In this document: positions 31,561 through 42,149 of the stretch, piece by piece | Layout: every line of letters starts with the position of its first letter | Numbering within the stretch: position 1 is the first letter of the stretch | Source of the DNA: an uncultured Flavobacteriaceae bacterium | GTDB lineage: Bacteria > Bacteroidota > Bacteroidia > Flavobacteriales > Flavobacteriaceae | Reading direction: 5' to 3' | Assembly (NCBI GenBank): GCA_947503005.1 | Contig: CANNCA010000007.1 | Span: 1-64,000 of the forward strand | Length of the DNA stretch: 64,000 bases | Program-made: the position numbers and the translations under genes | Notes under the pieces: model-generated | What the model saw: only the letters and a program-made list of their open reading frames with translations | Databases searched by the model: none | What the model was told of the DNA's origin: nothing

Positions 31561-32551
31561 ACCAATCCAATCCGAGTAAAATTCCGATTCCTACCAAAAC
31601 AAAAAATAAGGCCCACCATGTTTCGGAAGCGCCAAAATCAGGAAAAAACCGTTCGTAGTTTTCTATTATTGCTTTACCATTTGAATCCAACAACATATTA
31701 CCATTGCTATCGGTTTTGAAAATGGTATTTTTCCAGGGCCAAACCACCCCTAAAGAACCAGTGATGAAACCAAGTATTACTGATGTCGTAAGATGTCTGT
31801 AGTGTTTGAGTACATAACTTAGAATATGGGAAAGGGTGACTAAACCCGCTGCTGAACCTGTCGTGAAAACGGCCAATATTTTTAAGGTTTTAAGGCGGTC
31901 TGAATTATCGATGAAACTAAAATCACCTTTTATGACTTCTGCCATGGTATCATAGAGTGCATTGACCGAATCCACAAGGAGCAATACATAATTGCCCAAT
32001 AGTATTAAGATAAATGAACCTGAAAGTCCCGGCAAAGTCATCCCAGAAACGCTTATCATTCCACAGAGAAAAATGAACAACAGGTTGTCATTTTGGGTAG
32101 CGGGACTCAAGAAGCTGATGGAGATACCTACGGCCAATCCAATAATCCCGGCTGGTATAGTGCGTTTACCCCAATGTTTAAAATCTTTGCCAATGTAATA
32201 AATAGACCCCAAGATCATTCCGAAAAAGGCGGCCCAGACGAACAATTCTTTCCGTTCTAAAAAATAGTCTAAAATTTTAGATACGCTAAAATAACTGACC
32301 AGCATACCGAAAATCAAAAGCGATAAAAAAGTACCGTTGACGTAGCGGTAAAAACTTTTGAATCTTCCGCTAAAGAGTAGTTTGAAGGCTTTACCATTGA
32401 TTTTTTGGAGGGAATAAATGAATTCTTCATAAAATCCACCAACAAATGCCACTATTCCTCCGGAAACTCCGGGAACTTTATTTGCGGCACCCATGCATAA
32501 GCCTTTTACGACCAAAAAAAACTTGTCAGAAAATGACCTTGTTTCATTCAT
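31538..32551 (-). CDS. DUF368 domain-containing membrane protein
   Basis: ORF; GLCMGAANKVPGVSGGIVAFVGGFYEEFI. Confidence 0.88.
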   Translation of the reverse strand: MNETRSFSDKFFLVVKGLCMGAANKVPGVSGGIVAFVGGFYEEFIYSLQKINGKAFKLLFSGRFKSFYRYVNGTFLSLLIFGMLVSYFSVSKILDYFLERKELFVWAAFFGMILGSIYYIGKDFKHWGKRTIPAGIIGLAVGISISFLSPATQNDNLLFIFLCGMISVSGMTLPGLSGSFILILLGNYVLLLVDSVNALYDTMAEVIKGDFSFIDNSDRLKTLKILAVFTTGSAAGLVTLSHILSYVLKHYRHLTTSVILGFITGSLGVVWPWKNTIFKTDSNGNMLLDSNGKAIIENYERFFPDFGASETWWALFFVLVGIGILLGLDWYGKNRKK

Positions 32552-32566
32552 ATATGGTAGTGCCTA

Positions 32567-33478
32567 TTATTTTGAAGCTACTTTTTCAAGTATAAAAATA
32601 AGCGAAAAACCGATGATGGCGGCAATAATTGCCATTGTTAGTTGTGGGTCTCCATCAAAAGTGAACGGGGATATGCTTTCGTCTATAATAATGACTTTTT
32701 TTCCGATGGTTTTTGTACTGAGAACTTCTTTCCAAGGCCATATTTTATTTAAAGAACCTGCGATAAATCCGGTGAGTATAGCCAATGTTATATTTTTATG
32801 ATGATTGAACATCCATTTTAACAATCGAGCAAAACTTAATAAGCCAACAAGACATCCTAAAGCAACGGTAATCAAGATTTTGAAGTCCTTTTCATCTACA
32901 GCATCGATAACTGTTTTGTATGAGCCCAAAAGCACCAAAATAAAGGCACCTGATATACCCGGAAGTATCATCGCACAAATCGCTATGGCTCCCGACATGA
33001 ATAGGTAGGGCAAACTATCGGCACTTTCAGAAGGTGGAAGCGTAGTAATAAAATAGGCCACAATCGCACTGACAGTCAGAAGTATGAGTGAGGCAAGAGT
33101 CCATTTTTTCACGCCTTTGGCGACGAACAGAATACTGGCTAGCACTAGTCCAAAAAAGAAAGACCAAATCGGAATGGGATGAAACTCAAGTAACCATTTG
33201 ATCAGTTTTGAAAATGAAACTATACTTATAAGCATTCCCGAAAAAAGGGCCAACAAAAAATTTCCGTTCAATCGGGTCCAAAATGCATTGAAACCTTCTT
33301 TTTGAAGTGTTTTAAAAGTAGAAAGATTCACATTGTTTATTGCCGTAATAAACTCTTCATATATACCCGAAATAAATGCGATAGTACCTCCAGAAACCCC
33401 AGGAACTAGTTCGGCAATACCCATTGCCATACCCTTAAGGGTAATAAAAAAATACTGAAGAAAGTTGCGATTTTCCAT
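32567..33478 (-). CDS. DUF368 domain-containing membrane protein (tandem paralogue)
   Basis: ORF; GMAMGIAELVPGVSGGTIAFISGIYEEFI. Confidence 0.9.
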   Translation of the reverse strand: MENRNFLQYFFITLKGMAMGIAELVPGVSGGTIAFISGIYEEFITAINNVNLSTFKTLQKEGFNAFWTRLNGNFLLALFSGMLISIVSFSKLIKWLLEFHPIPIWSFFFGLVLASILFVAKGVKKWTLASLILLTVSAIVAYFITTLPPSESADSLPYLFMSGAIAICAMILPGISGAFILVLLGSYKTVIDAVDEKDFKILITVALGCLVGLLSFARLLKWMFNHHKNITLAILTGFIAGSLNKIWPWKEVLSTKTIGKKVIIIDESISPFTFDGDPQLTMAIIAAIIGFSLIFILEKVASK

Positions 33479-33503
33479 GGATAAAACTTCAAAAATAGCT
33501 CTT

Positions 33504-34904
33504 TTATCTTGAAGTCTTTTTGATATGGGAGATTATGTTCAACGCCCATTCAGTTTCGGCAAACTGAGGAAATTCCTCTTCAAAGATGAACAGTTTTTCG
33601 ATATCCAATTTTAGTGCATCCATTAAGGTTATCCGGGCATTGATAGGATCTTCCGCTAGAAGTTGATAACCGGCGAGCAGGTATTGAAGTTTCGCATTTT
33701 CGGGATAAAACTCTTTGCCCTGGGTCAAAATTTGAATACTGGCACCCAGATCCTTGTTCTTATAGGTCACTTTTGACCATTTTAACCAAGTGTCCAATTC
33801 ATAGTTACCTAAATCAACAGCTTGTTTATAGGCGTAATCCGCCTTATGAAAATCTTTAAGAGTGGCATTGATTTGGGCACATTTTTTCCAATAGAGCGGG
33901 TTTTCTCCATCAATATTCAAAGCTTTGTTGATGTAATACAAAGCCTTTTTTGCATCTCTTTTTTGAAAATAGAAATCGGTTATGGCCAACCAACCTTTAT
34001 CTAAAAGCGGATCTTCATGAACTGTTTGATAATAATAGTACTTGGCCATATCGTCATTGTTCAATTTTTCATGGCACTTACCAATACGCAGATAGGCATG
34101 TGAAGTTGGGTCTTCAATGTTGATGGTGGTTTCGTAATTCTCTATGGCATCTTCATATTTGCCCAATTTTTCTAAGACCTTGCCTTTTTCGAAGTAAGCC
34201 CCGATGAAAGTATCATCGGAAATAATCGCAAAATCGAAGGCAGCTAGCGCTTCTTTAAAAAGCCGTTTTTCAAAATATTGTTTGCCTAATTGATGCCAAG
34301 CCACTTCACAATATGGATTTCTATCTAAGTAATCATTTAGATATAGAATCGCGCCGTCAAAGTCTTCCAAGAATTCAAAGCAATAGATAACGTTATACAA
34401 AGAAGAATAATCTTGTTCATCAAAAGAGACACATTTCATGAAATTTTCCTTGGCAAGTTTGAAATCATCCATAAAAAGATATTCCATGCCCATTAACGAG
34501 TGTATGTCAAATGCATTGTCGGATAGTAAAAGGGCTTTTTGTAAAAGTACTATGGCCGCCTCGTGATTGTCTTTTTTAGAATAGATATTGGCACGTTGTA
34601 TATATATTTCCTCATTGTTCGCATCTAGCAGCTGTAACTTGTCTAAGAGCTCTTCTGCTTGATCAAGATTGTTTTCGAACACTAAAACCTCAACATCGAG
34701 CAATTTCAACTCAGTTGAGTCAGGATGTTGTTGCAAACCAATTTTAATGGCTTTTTTGGCCAATGCTATTTTTCCGTTATTTAAATAATGGTGAATAATG
34801 TCTTCAAAATCCTCAGCATCAAAGAAATAGACGTCATCTGTCTTCAGCATGGATTCGAACTTGGCTATGGGTCGGCCTGGTCTTTCGTTAGATTCTAACG
34901 CCAT
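33504..34904 (-). CDS. Tetratricopeptide repeat protein
   Basis: ORF; multiple degenerate TPR units. Confidence 0.88.
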   Translation of the reverse strand: MALESNERPGRPIAKFESMLKTDDVYFFDAEDFEDIIHHYLNNGKIALAKKAIKIGLQQHPDSTELKLLDVEVLVFENNLDQAEELLDKLQLLDANNEEIYIQRANIYSKKDNHEAAIVLLQKALLLSDNAFDIHSLMGMEYLFMDDFKLAKENFMKCVSFDEQDYSSLYNVIYCFEFLEDFDGAILYLNDYLDRNPYCEVAWHQLGKQYFEKRLFKEALAAFDFAIISDDTFIGAYFEKGKVLEKLGKYEDAIENYETTINIEDPTSHAYLRIGKCHEKLNNDDMAKYYYYQTVHEDPLLDKGWLAITDFYFQKRDAKKALYYINKALNIDGENPLYWKKCAQINATLKDFHKADYAYKQAVDLGNYELDTWLKWSKVTYKNKDLGASIQILTQGKEFYPENAKLQYLLAGYQLLAEDPINARITLMDALKLDIEKLFIFEEEFPQFAETEWALNIISHIKKTSR

Positions 34905-35001
34905 AGGAACTTTTTGGTTAAACTATGGAATTAAAAGTAGTGGTTTGGTACTGCTTAAAATTCTTAAGGCGGTCTATATTATTAACAAATTAGTTAACAT
35001 G

Positions 35002-36183
35002 TTATTGTTCAAGGCGGTTCAATTCACTAAGAATGATAGCGCAACCCTTCTTAATTTCTTCCTCGGAAATTGTCAGTGGTGGCGAAATTCGAACCGCTTT
35101 GGGTTCAAACAATAACCAAAATAAAATCAATCCTTTTCTACTACAGGCGAGTATTAGTTTATTGGCCAAATCGGCTGACTCCATGATTAGAGCAAGCATT
35201 AAACCTTTTCCGCGAATTCCCTTGATTTTATAGTGTTTCAAATGGCTCCTGAATAATTTTTCTTTTTCCAAAGTCAACGGTATAAGATTGCTTTGGGTCA
35301 ACTCTTTCAAGGTAGCCAAACTAGCGGCGGCAATAACAGCATTACCACCGAATGTGGTAATGTTACCCAATTTCGGACTGTGCTGAAGTTCGGACATCAA
35401 ATTCTTCGAAGTAGTAAATGCACCCACCGGCAGCCCGGATGCCATTGCCTTACCTAGTACTAATATGTCAGGGATACACTCAAAATGTTCAAAGGCGAAA
35501 AGTTTTCCAGTTCTACCAAAACCAGGTTGAATTTCATCCAAAATCAATAGAGCACCTACCTCGTCGCAACGTTTACGAACTTTTTTCAAAAAATTATTTT
35601 TGGGAAGTATAAAACCAGCGCCACCTTGTATGGTTTCTAAAACTACAGCTGCCGTTTTTTCCGTAATTCTGTCGAGATCGAGTGCAGCATTGAAGTGGAT
35701 AAATGAAACATCGGGCAATAGTGGTCTAAAGGCACTTTTTCTTTCTTCATAGCCCATAATGCTGAGACTTCCCATGGTATTTCCGTGATACCCATGATGG
35801 GCTGCTACGATTTCTGTTCGCCCAGTAGCTCTTCTGGCCAATTTAATCGCTCCCTCGATAGCCTCGGTACCGGAATTCACCAAGTAGGTGGTTTCCAAGG
35901 GTGCAGGAAGCAGGGAGGCCAGTAATTTTGTATACTCTACAGCTGGCTTTTGTACATATTCACCATATACCATGACATGCATGTATTGCTCAGTCTGATT
36001 TTTGATTGCTTCAACAACCCGGGGATGGCAATGTCCGAGGCCGCAAGCGGATACACCTGCTACAAAATCAAGATATGCTTTTCCTGAAGTATCATAAATG
36101 TAGCTTCCCTTGGCGTGTGAGACTTCCATCGCAAGGGGATGGGATGTGGTTTGGGCTTGATATTTTAGAAAATCAGCTTTCAT
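35002..36183 (-). CDS. Class III (aspartate aminotransferase-fold) aminotransferase
   Basis: ORF; YLDFVAGVSACGLGHCHPRVV, LILDEIQPGFGRTGKLFAFEH, LGKAMASGLPVGA. Confidence 0.88.
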   Translation of the reverse strand: MKADFLKYQAQTTSHPLAMEVSHAKGSYIYDTSGKAYLDFVAGVSACGLGHCHPRVVEAIKNQTEQYMHVMVYGEYVQKPAVEYTKLLASLLPAPLETTYLVNSGTEAIEGAIKLARRATGRTEIVAAHHGYHGNTMGSLSIMGYEERKSAFRPLLPDVSFIHFNAALDLDRITEKTAAVVLETIQGGAGFILPKNNFLKKVRKRCDEVGALLILDEIQPGFGRTGKLFAFEHFECIPDILVLGKAMASGLPVGAFTTSKNLMSELQHSPKLGNITTFGGNAVIAAASLATLKELTQSNLIPLTLEKEKLFRSHLKHYKIKGIRGKGLMLALIMESADLANKLILACSRKGLILFWLLFEPKAVRISPPLTISEEEIKKGCAIILSELNRLEQ

Positions 36184-37925
36184 TGAAATTTGGCCGCTTT
36201 CACTTTCTGCACTTTTTGCCTTTTGTTCGGTTCTTGTGCAGCGTCATTGGGTAAGGGTAGATTATTGACTGGGTCTCCAGCGTTCTTGGTTCGTTCCTCC
36301 TCTTCAGCATCGATATCAATGGGGTTGTCGATACCACGAATTATTACCAGTTCAATATTATTATCGTCTTCATCAAAGATGTCATCTTTAGTCAAAATAC
36401 GCTCATCACCTCGCCAAATGAAGCCTTTTAGTTTTCGACTATCTGATGGCAGATCTTTTTCAGGAAAAATATCACCATCAGGTTGTGTACGGAAAATCAA
36501 GTCTTCCACGTCATTGTTGGCCATTGTAATTCGGATGGAACTGCAGATGGTCTTGTTGATTCCTATCAGCTCTTGATCGTCATTATACATGTAATAGATG
36601 ACTTCAGTATTTTTTACCAAGTCGATAATCTTCAACTCATTTTCTATGAACTTTCCATATAAATTGACTCCTTTGGCCTGATTGTAACCTGTTTTGCTAA
36701 TACTATCCAAGGATACCAAGAATGCATTATCCAGTACTTTAAGAGAGTCTAATTGCTCGGTTTTGGTATTGGATATGATATGGATACTATCACCAGTCAT
36801 TTGATTTTCACCGTTCCAAAGAACGGGCTTCCGCACTAGTTGGATAAGTCCTGTTTTTTCTGCGGAGTGAATAGAATCACATTTCCCGCTCATATCTGTC
36901 TTATAGAACTTGGCATTTCTAAACGCTCTTACAATTCGGTCATCAGGTGGCCCTGTGACCATTAAAGTGTCTCCGTGAACATACAGCGAATCTTGTTCCA
37001 CTAAACTTATTGTTACCGCTCTTTTGGTGGCGAAAACAGAATCTTTTGCCTTAAAAACTTCTGCGTAATGAGCACGCGTCAATACTTTGTTTATAGTATC
37101 TGTTACCGTTATATTGTTGGTGGCCGAGGCAAATTCAGTAGCCTTGTCAAAATAGACGCTATCACCTTTAATAATTCGATTGTTATAGTCGATGCGGGTA
37201 TTCTTTATTCCGTATCCCTGTTCGATTTTAGTTTGATAAAAACCCCGTTCACAATATATTTTATAGGTCTGACCAGTAATGGTAGAAGGCCCGTACATGT
37301 ATGCGTTGTCAGACGTGGTGTAGTAATCCAATTGTTTGGAGTCTAAAACGTATTGGGGGTTATCAATATGCACACTGTCTAAAAACCGAAACTTTTTCAT
37401 TTCCATAAAATAGCGACCGATCTTGCTCGTAAGTGTATTGGCGGAATCGACAATTGTACCTGAGTCTTGATAATAGGCTTCCTGTTTTTCACGGTCAAAA
37501 CGAAGTGTATCTGTGGTGAGGGTCATGTTTCCCGTTTCGGTTGTTTTGCTATCTAAAACAACATTTTCGAATGCTTTGGCCAGCTTAGTATTGCCATCAT
37601 AATTGATCTTGCCACTGGTCATAGTGACGGAATCACCTTGTTGCATTCTTACGTTTCCGATAGCGCGTAATCTGTTTTCTTTTAAATAATGAATGGCTAT
37701 GTCGCACCATAGATCTGCACCTTCGTGTTCAAATTGCACTTGACGTTCATCTTTGCTAAAAATAGCAGCACCAGGGAAGTTTATCTCATCTTTTGTGAAA
37801 TTGGCGCCATGAACAATGTTGATTTGTTTCTTTTGCGGAATGGTGTCCTGTCCAACAGTAAAGCCTGTTATAAATAAGAAAAGTATGAATTCAAATACGT
37901 TGCGCAAGGCTATAAATTTTTCCAA
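36180..37925 (-). CDS. OstA-like protein (LptA/LptD N-terminal-like)
   Basis: ORF; signal peptide; repeated OstA-type beta segments (GNVRMQQGDSVTMTSGKINYDGNTKLAKAFENVVL). Confidence 0.8.
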   Translation of the reverse strand: MEKFIALRNVFEFILFLFITGFTVGQDTIPQKKQINIVHGANFTKDEINFPGAAIFSKDERQVQFEHEGADLWCDIAIHYLKENRLRAIGNVRMQQGDSVTMTSGKINYDGNTKLAKAFENVVLDSKTTETGNMTLTTDTLRFDREKQEAYYQDSGTIVDSANTLTSKIGRYFMEMKKFRFLDSVHIDNPQYVLDSKQLDYYTTSDNAYMYGPSTITGQTYKIYCERGFYQTKIEQGYGIKNTRIDYNNRIIKGDSVYFDKATEFASATNNITVTDTINKVLTRAHYAEVFKAKDSVFATKRAVTISLVEQDSLYVHGDTLMVTGPPDDRIVRAFRNAKFYKTDMSGKCDSIHSAEKTGLIQLVRKPVLWNGENQMTGDSIHIISNTKTEQLDSLKVLDNAFLVSLDSISKTGYNQAKGVNLYGKFIENELKIIDLVKNTEVIYYMYNDDQELIGINKTICSSIRITMANNDVEDLIFRTQPDGDIFPEKDLPSDSRKLKGFIWRGDERILTKDDIFDEDDNNIELVIIRGIDNPIDIDAEEEERTKNAGDPVNNLPLPNDAAQEPNKRQKVQKVKAAKFQ

Positions 37926-37990
37926 AAATAGGATTTTTTAAAACGGCTGTCCGATTATTGGCATAGATTTAAGACCCGATATTCCTTAAA

Positions 37991-38017
37991 AAGCCACTCG
38001 GGAAAGTGGCTTTTTTT
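37991..38017 (-). terminator. Intrinsic terminator downstream of purA
   Basis: AAGCCACT/AGTGGCTT inverted repeat with A/T-runs both sides. Confidence 0.75.
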
Positions 38018-39287
38018 ATCGGTGTATGGTCTGGGTCCTATCTGGCCCGACCGAAACAATCTTTATTGGCACTTCCAATTCCTTTTCGAGAAAATCGATG
38101 TATTCGTTCAACGCCTTCGGAAATTGCTCTACTTTGGTCATTTTAGTGAGGTCTTCGGCCCAACCATTCATTTCTTTATAAATGGGTGTTACATTTTCCT
38201 GCTCAATGTTATAGGGTAGGTGGGTAATTTGCTTTCCTTTATAAGTATAGGCAGTAGCAACTTTCAATTTTTTGAAACCGCTTAGAACATCACCCTTCAT
38301 CATCATCAATTCTGTCACTCCATTTATTTGAACCGCATATTTCAGCGCCACTAGATCAAGCCAGCCGCATCTTCTTGGTCTACCCGTCGTGGCACCGAAT
38401 TCATTTCCTACACGACCCATAGTTTCGCCATCTGCATCAAAAAGTTCGGTAGGGAAGGGACCACTGCCAACTCGCGTTGCATAGGCTTTGAAGATGCCTT
38501 TTACTTCACCTATTTGATTGGGCGCAACACCCAAACCGGTGCATGCTCCCGCAGCCGTGGTATTTGAAGAAGTTACATAAGGATAAGTGCCAAAGTCGAT
38601 ATCTAAAAGCGAACCTTGAGCACCTTCCGCCAAAATCTTTTTGCCTTGTTTTTGGGCTTGATACAAATATTCTTCGCTATCTATGAATGTCAACTCTTTG
38701 AGTTCCTCCACTGCAGCGCAAAATTGCTCTTCCAAATCCCTAAGATCATATTGGATATCAACGTCGTAGAAATCGATCATGGCCTCGTGTTTGTCCGCGA
38801 GAGCCCTGTATTTTTCTTTCCAATTTGATAATTCGAGATCGCCAACGCGCATTCCGTTTCTACCGGTCTTATCCATATAGGTCGGACCAATTCCCTTTAA
38901 CGTAGAACCAATCTTTGCCTTGCCTTTGGAGGCTTCGGATGCGGCATCCAATAGTCGGTGTGTGGGTAGAATCAAATGTGCTTTGCGCGATATCAATAAA
39001 ATCGATTTGATATCAAGGTCGAATTTTTTTAAAGCATCAAGCTCTTTCTTGAAAATCACAGGATCGATGACAACTCCATTGCCGACAACATTGATGGCAT
39101 TTTTATGAAAAATTCCTGAAGGAATGGTATGTAAAACATGTTTAATGCCGTCAAACTCTAATGTATGTCCTGCATTGGGACCGCCTTGAAAACGCGCTAT
39201 TATATCGTAATTTTTGGTTAGTACGTCAACTATTTTTCCTTTCCCTTCGTCACCCCATTGAAGGCCTAACAATAAATCTACTGCCAT
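38016..39287 (-). CDS. purA: Adenylosuccinate synthase
   Basis: ORF; VDLLLGLQWGDEGKGKIVD, GPNAGHT, EGAQGSLLDIDFGTYPYVTSSNTTAAG. Confidence 0.97.
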   Translation of the reverse strand: MAVDLLLGLQWGDEGKGKIVDVLTKNYDIIARFQGGPNAGHTLEFDGIKHVLHTIPSGIFHKNAINVVGNGVVIDPVIFKKELDALKKFDLDIKSILLISRKAHLILPTHRLLDAASEASKGKAKIGSTLKGIGPTYMDKTGRNGMRVGDLELSNWKEKYRALADKHEAMIDFYDVDIQYDLRDLEEQFCAAVEELKELTFIDSEEYLYQAQKQGKKILAEGAQGSLLDIDFGTYPYVTSSNTTAAGACTGLGVAPNQIGEVKGIFKAYATRVGSGPFPTELFDADGETMGRVGNEFGATTGRPRRCGWLDLVALKYAVQINGVTELMMMKGDVLSGFKKLKVATAYTYKGKQITHLPYNIEQENVTPIYKEMNGWAEDLTKMTKVEQFPKALNEYIDFLEKELEVPIKIVSVGPDRTQTIHR

Positions 39288-39299
39288 TAATATGTTTGG

Positions 39300-39776
39300 T
39301 TAGTTGTTTGTATTTTCTGCTTTATCCCTCTTGTCTTCCGATACGTTTTTTGTTCCGTAAAAATAGAGCGAATGATTACTGATTTTTATATCGAAAACCT
39401 CTTCGATTGTTTTTTTGATGGATTGAATACGAGGGTCGCAAAATTCCATTACTTCACCGGTATCCGTTAAAATCACATGATCATGTTGACGATCAAAATA
39501 CGATTTTTCATATTGCGCCTGATTTTTACCAAATTGATGTTTGCGTACCAATTTACAATCCAACAAAAGTTCTATGGTGTTATACAATGTTGCCCTGCTG
39601 ACGCGATAGTTCTTATTTTTCATCTTGATGTACAATGATTCGATATCAAAGTGATCATCACTATCGTAGATTTCTTGAAGAATGGCATAACGTTCAGGAG
39701 TCTTTCGATGCCCGTTCTCCTCTAAAAAGGTAGTAAAGACATTTTTTACGATTTCCTGATCTTTATTAGTGGCCAT
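39300..39776 (-). CDS. Fur family transcriptional regulator
   Basis: [53 protein letters not shown]. Confidence 0.92.
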   Translation of the reverse strand: MATNKDQEIVKNVFTTFLEENGHRKTPERYAILQEIYDSDDHFDIESLYIKMKNKNYRVSRATLYNTIELLLDCKLVRKHQFGKNQAQYEKSYFDRQHDHVILTDTGEVMEFCDPRIQSIKKTIEEVFDIKISNHSLYFYGTKNVSEDKRDKAENTNN

Positions 39777-39900
39777 ATATGCAGTTTTCGACTGACAATT
39801 TACAAAGGTACATCTAAATTCTTTCTGCCGGAAGTGTGTTTTATCAACACAAAATGAACATCTTAATACTGAACAACAAGAAGAAAAGAATCAAGGTTAC

Positions 39901-42105
39901 TTAAACACGTGTGACTTTTTCAATACCGTTGATTTGCTGTAGTCTACTAATTAATTTCTTTAGTATTGATTTATTCTTGACCACAACGGTAATAGTACCT
40001 TTAAAGGTGCCCCCATCCGTATTAAAATTAAGGTTACGCATATTAACGTGCATATTGCCTGAAATGACCTCAGTAATTTCGCTAATCAAGCCCAAATTGT
40101 CTATACCTGCCAATTTTATCTCAGATTGAAACTCCTCTTGGGTAGAGTCAATCCACTTTGCTGATATTATGCGATACCCATAATTTGACTGCAACTGAAT
40201 CGCATTGGGGCAGTTCTTGCTATGTACTTTTATGCCTTCTGAAACACTTATAAATCCAAAGACCTCGTCTCCGGGTATAGGTTTACAGCATTTTGATAGG
40301 GTATATTCAAGTTTTTCTTCTTCTTTCCCAAAGACAAGCATATCATACTTAGAAGTAATCTCATCCTTATCTATATCTTCAGGTGTGGGACTACGGCGTA
40401 TTTTATTTTTAAAGAAACTGATAAAGGCATTGCTATAGGAAGAAGCAAAATCTTTTATCATTTGATTGTCAATGGAGCCGATGCCTACACGATAAAAAAG
40501 GTCTAAACTTGTTTTCAACTTAAAGAAAACGACCATTTTGTTAACCGTGTCTTCGTTAAGCGTAATTTTTTGTGATTTCAGTTTTCGGCGTAGTATTTCT
40601 TTTCCTTCGAGTCCGATTTCTTTCTTTTCTTCGCGTAGGGAGGATTTTATTTTGGCTCGTGCCCTTGCTGTAGTTGCATAGTCCAACCAGTTTTGATTGG
40701 GTTTGGCCTGTTCAGAAGTGATAATTTCGACTTGATCACCACTATGCAAAGTAGTGTTCAATGGCACAAGTTTTCCATTGACTTTGGCTCCCCTGGTTCG
40801 CATTCCCACTTCTGTATGAATGTTAAAGGCAAAATCAAGTGGTGTCGCGCCCTTGGGCAAAGATTTCAATTCTCCTTGGGGGGTAAACACAAAAATTTCT
40901 TTGGCGTATAAATTAAGTTTGAATTCTTCTACAAAATCAACGGCATTGGCTGTTGAATTCTCCAAAGCCTCTTGCAATTTATTAAGCCAAATATCAATGC
41001 CCTGTTCTTTTTGATCTCCGTGTTTGTACTTGAAATGCGCCGCGTAACCTTTTTCGGCTATCTCATGCATGCGTTCACTTCTAATTTGTACTTCGACCCA
41101 TCTTCCTTTAGGGCCCATAACAGTGATGTGAAGGGCTTCGTACCCCGTAGATTTCGGGGAAGAAATCCAATCGCGTAGTCTGACCGGGTTAGGTGTAAAG
41201 TGATCCGTAACAATCGAGTATATTTTCCAAGCCAAAAACTTCTCATTTTTAGGGTCTGACTTGTAGATAATCCGGATGGCGAATTTGTCATATATCTCGT
41301 CAAAACTGACATTTTGCGACTTCATTTTACGTCGCATTGAGAAGATTGATTTCATTCTTCCCTTGATGACATAGTTAAGCCCTTCTTTTTTTAAGGAGTT
41401 GTCTATTACTTCCGAAAACGCATCAATATAAGCTTGTTGTTCTTCTTTAGAGTCGTCAATTTTATCTCTAATATCTTGGTATACGTTAGGTTCGGTATAT
41501 TTCAAACTTAAGTCCTCAAGCTCTGTTTTGATATTGTAAAGCCCTATTCTATGTGCCAAAGGTGCATAGATGTAAAGCGTTTCCGACGCAATCCGAACCT
41601 GTTTGTGTTCAGGCATCGCATCCATCGTCAACATATTATGATACCGATCTGCAATCTTAATGATGATTACCCTAACATCATCATTCAAAGTGAGCAACAT
41701 CTTTCTGAAATTCTCTGCTTGCTGCGAGATATTCATGTCTTTCTTTAGATGTGCTATTTTGGTAAGTCCATCAACTATACGAGCTACCGTCTCACCAAAC
41801 ATACGTTCAATATCATCTAAGGTGTACTCGGAATCTTCGACTACATCATGAAGAAGAGCCGAAGCAATTGAAATCGCATCGAGGCCAATTTCTGATGCAA
41901 CAATTTTTGCAACCGCAATGGGGTGGAAAATATAAGCTTCGCCAGATTTTCGTCGTTGGTCTTTGTGTGCGTCAACGGCGACCTCAAAAGCAGAGCGTAT
42001 CAGTTTTTTGTCATCATCCGACAAAGTCTGATAGCTAATGCGAAGCAACTCCTTGTACTGCTTGGCAATCTCTTTGTTTTCCTTTTCTATTGCAATCTCA
42101 GTCAT
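39901..42105 (-). CDS. RelA/SpoT bifunctional (p)ppGpp synthetase/hydrolase
   Basis: ORF; HD hydrolase (HPIAVAKIVASEI...LLHDVVEDS), synthetase, TGS (FVFTPQGELKSLPKGATPLDFAF) and ACT domains. Confidence 0.96.
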   Translation of the reverse strand: MTEIAIEKENKEIAKQYKELLRISYQTLSDDDKKLIRSAFEVAVDAHKDQRRKSGEAYIFHPIAVAKIVASEIGLDAISIASALLHDVVEDSEYTLDDIERMFGETVARIVDGLTKIAHLKKDMNISQQAENFRKMLLTLNDDVRVIIIKIADRYHNMLTMDAMPEHKQVRIASETLYIYAPLAHRIGLYNIKTELEDLSLKYTEPNVYQDIRDKIDDSKEEQQAYIDAFSEVIDNSLKKEGLNYVIKGRMKSIFSMRRKMKSQNVSFDEIYDKFAIRIIYKSDPKNEKFLAWKIYSIVTDHFTPNPVRLRDWISSPKSTGYEALHITVMGPKGRWVEVQIRSERMHEIAEKGYAAHFKYKHGDQKEQGIDIWLNKLQEALENSTANAVDFVEEFKLNLYAKEIFVFTPQGELKSLPKGATPLDFAFNIHTEVGMRTRGAKVNGKLVPLNTTLHSGDQVEIITSEQAKPNQNWLDYATTARARAKIKSSLREEKKEIGLEGKEILRRKLKSQKITLNEDTVNKMVVFFKLKTSLDLFYRVGIGSIDNQMIKDFASSYSNAFISFFKNKIRRSPTPEDIDKDEITSKYDMLVFGKEEEKLEYTLSKCCKPIPGDEVFGFISVSEGIKVHSKNCPNAIQLQSNYGYRIISAKWIDSTQEEFQSEIKLAGIDNLGLISEITEVISGNMHVNMRNLNFNTDGGTFKGTITVVVKNKSILKKLISRLQQINGIEKVTRV

Positions 42106-42149
42106 TGTATATTAAAATTACCACAAACCAATAGACTATACAACAAAAA

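Noticed and set aside
36190-36576. 128-aa plus-strand ORF in the OstA-like gene
   Set aside because: Antisense shadow ORF of a well-supported CDS.
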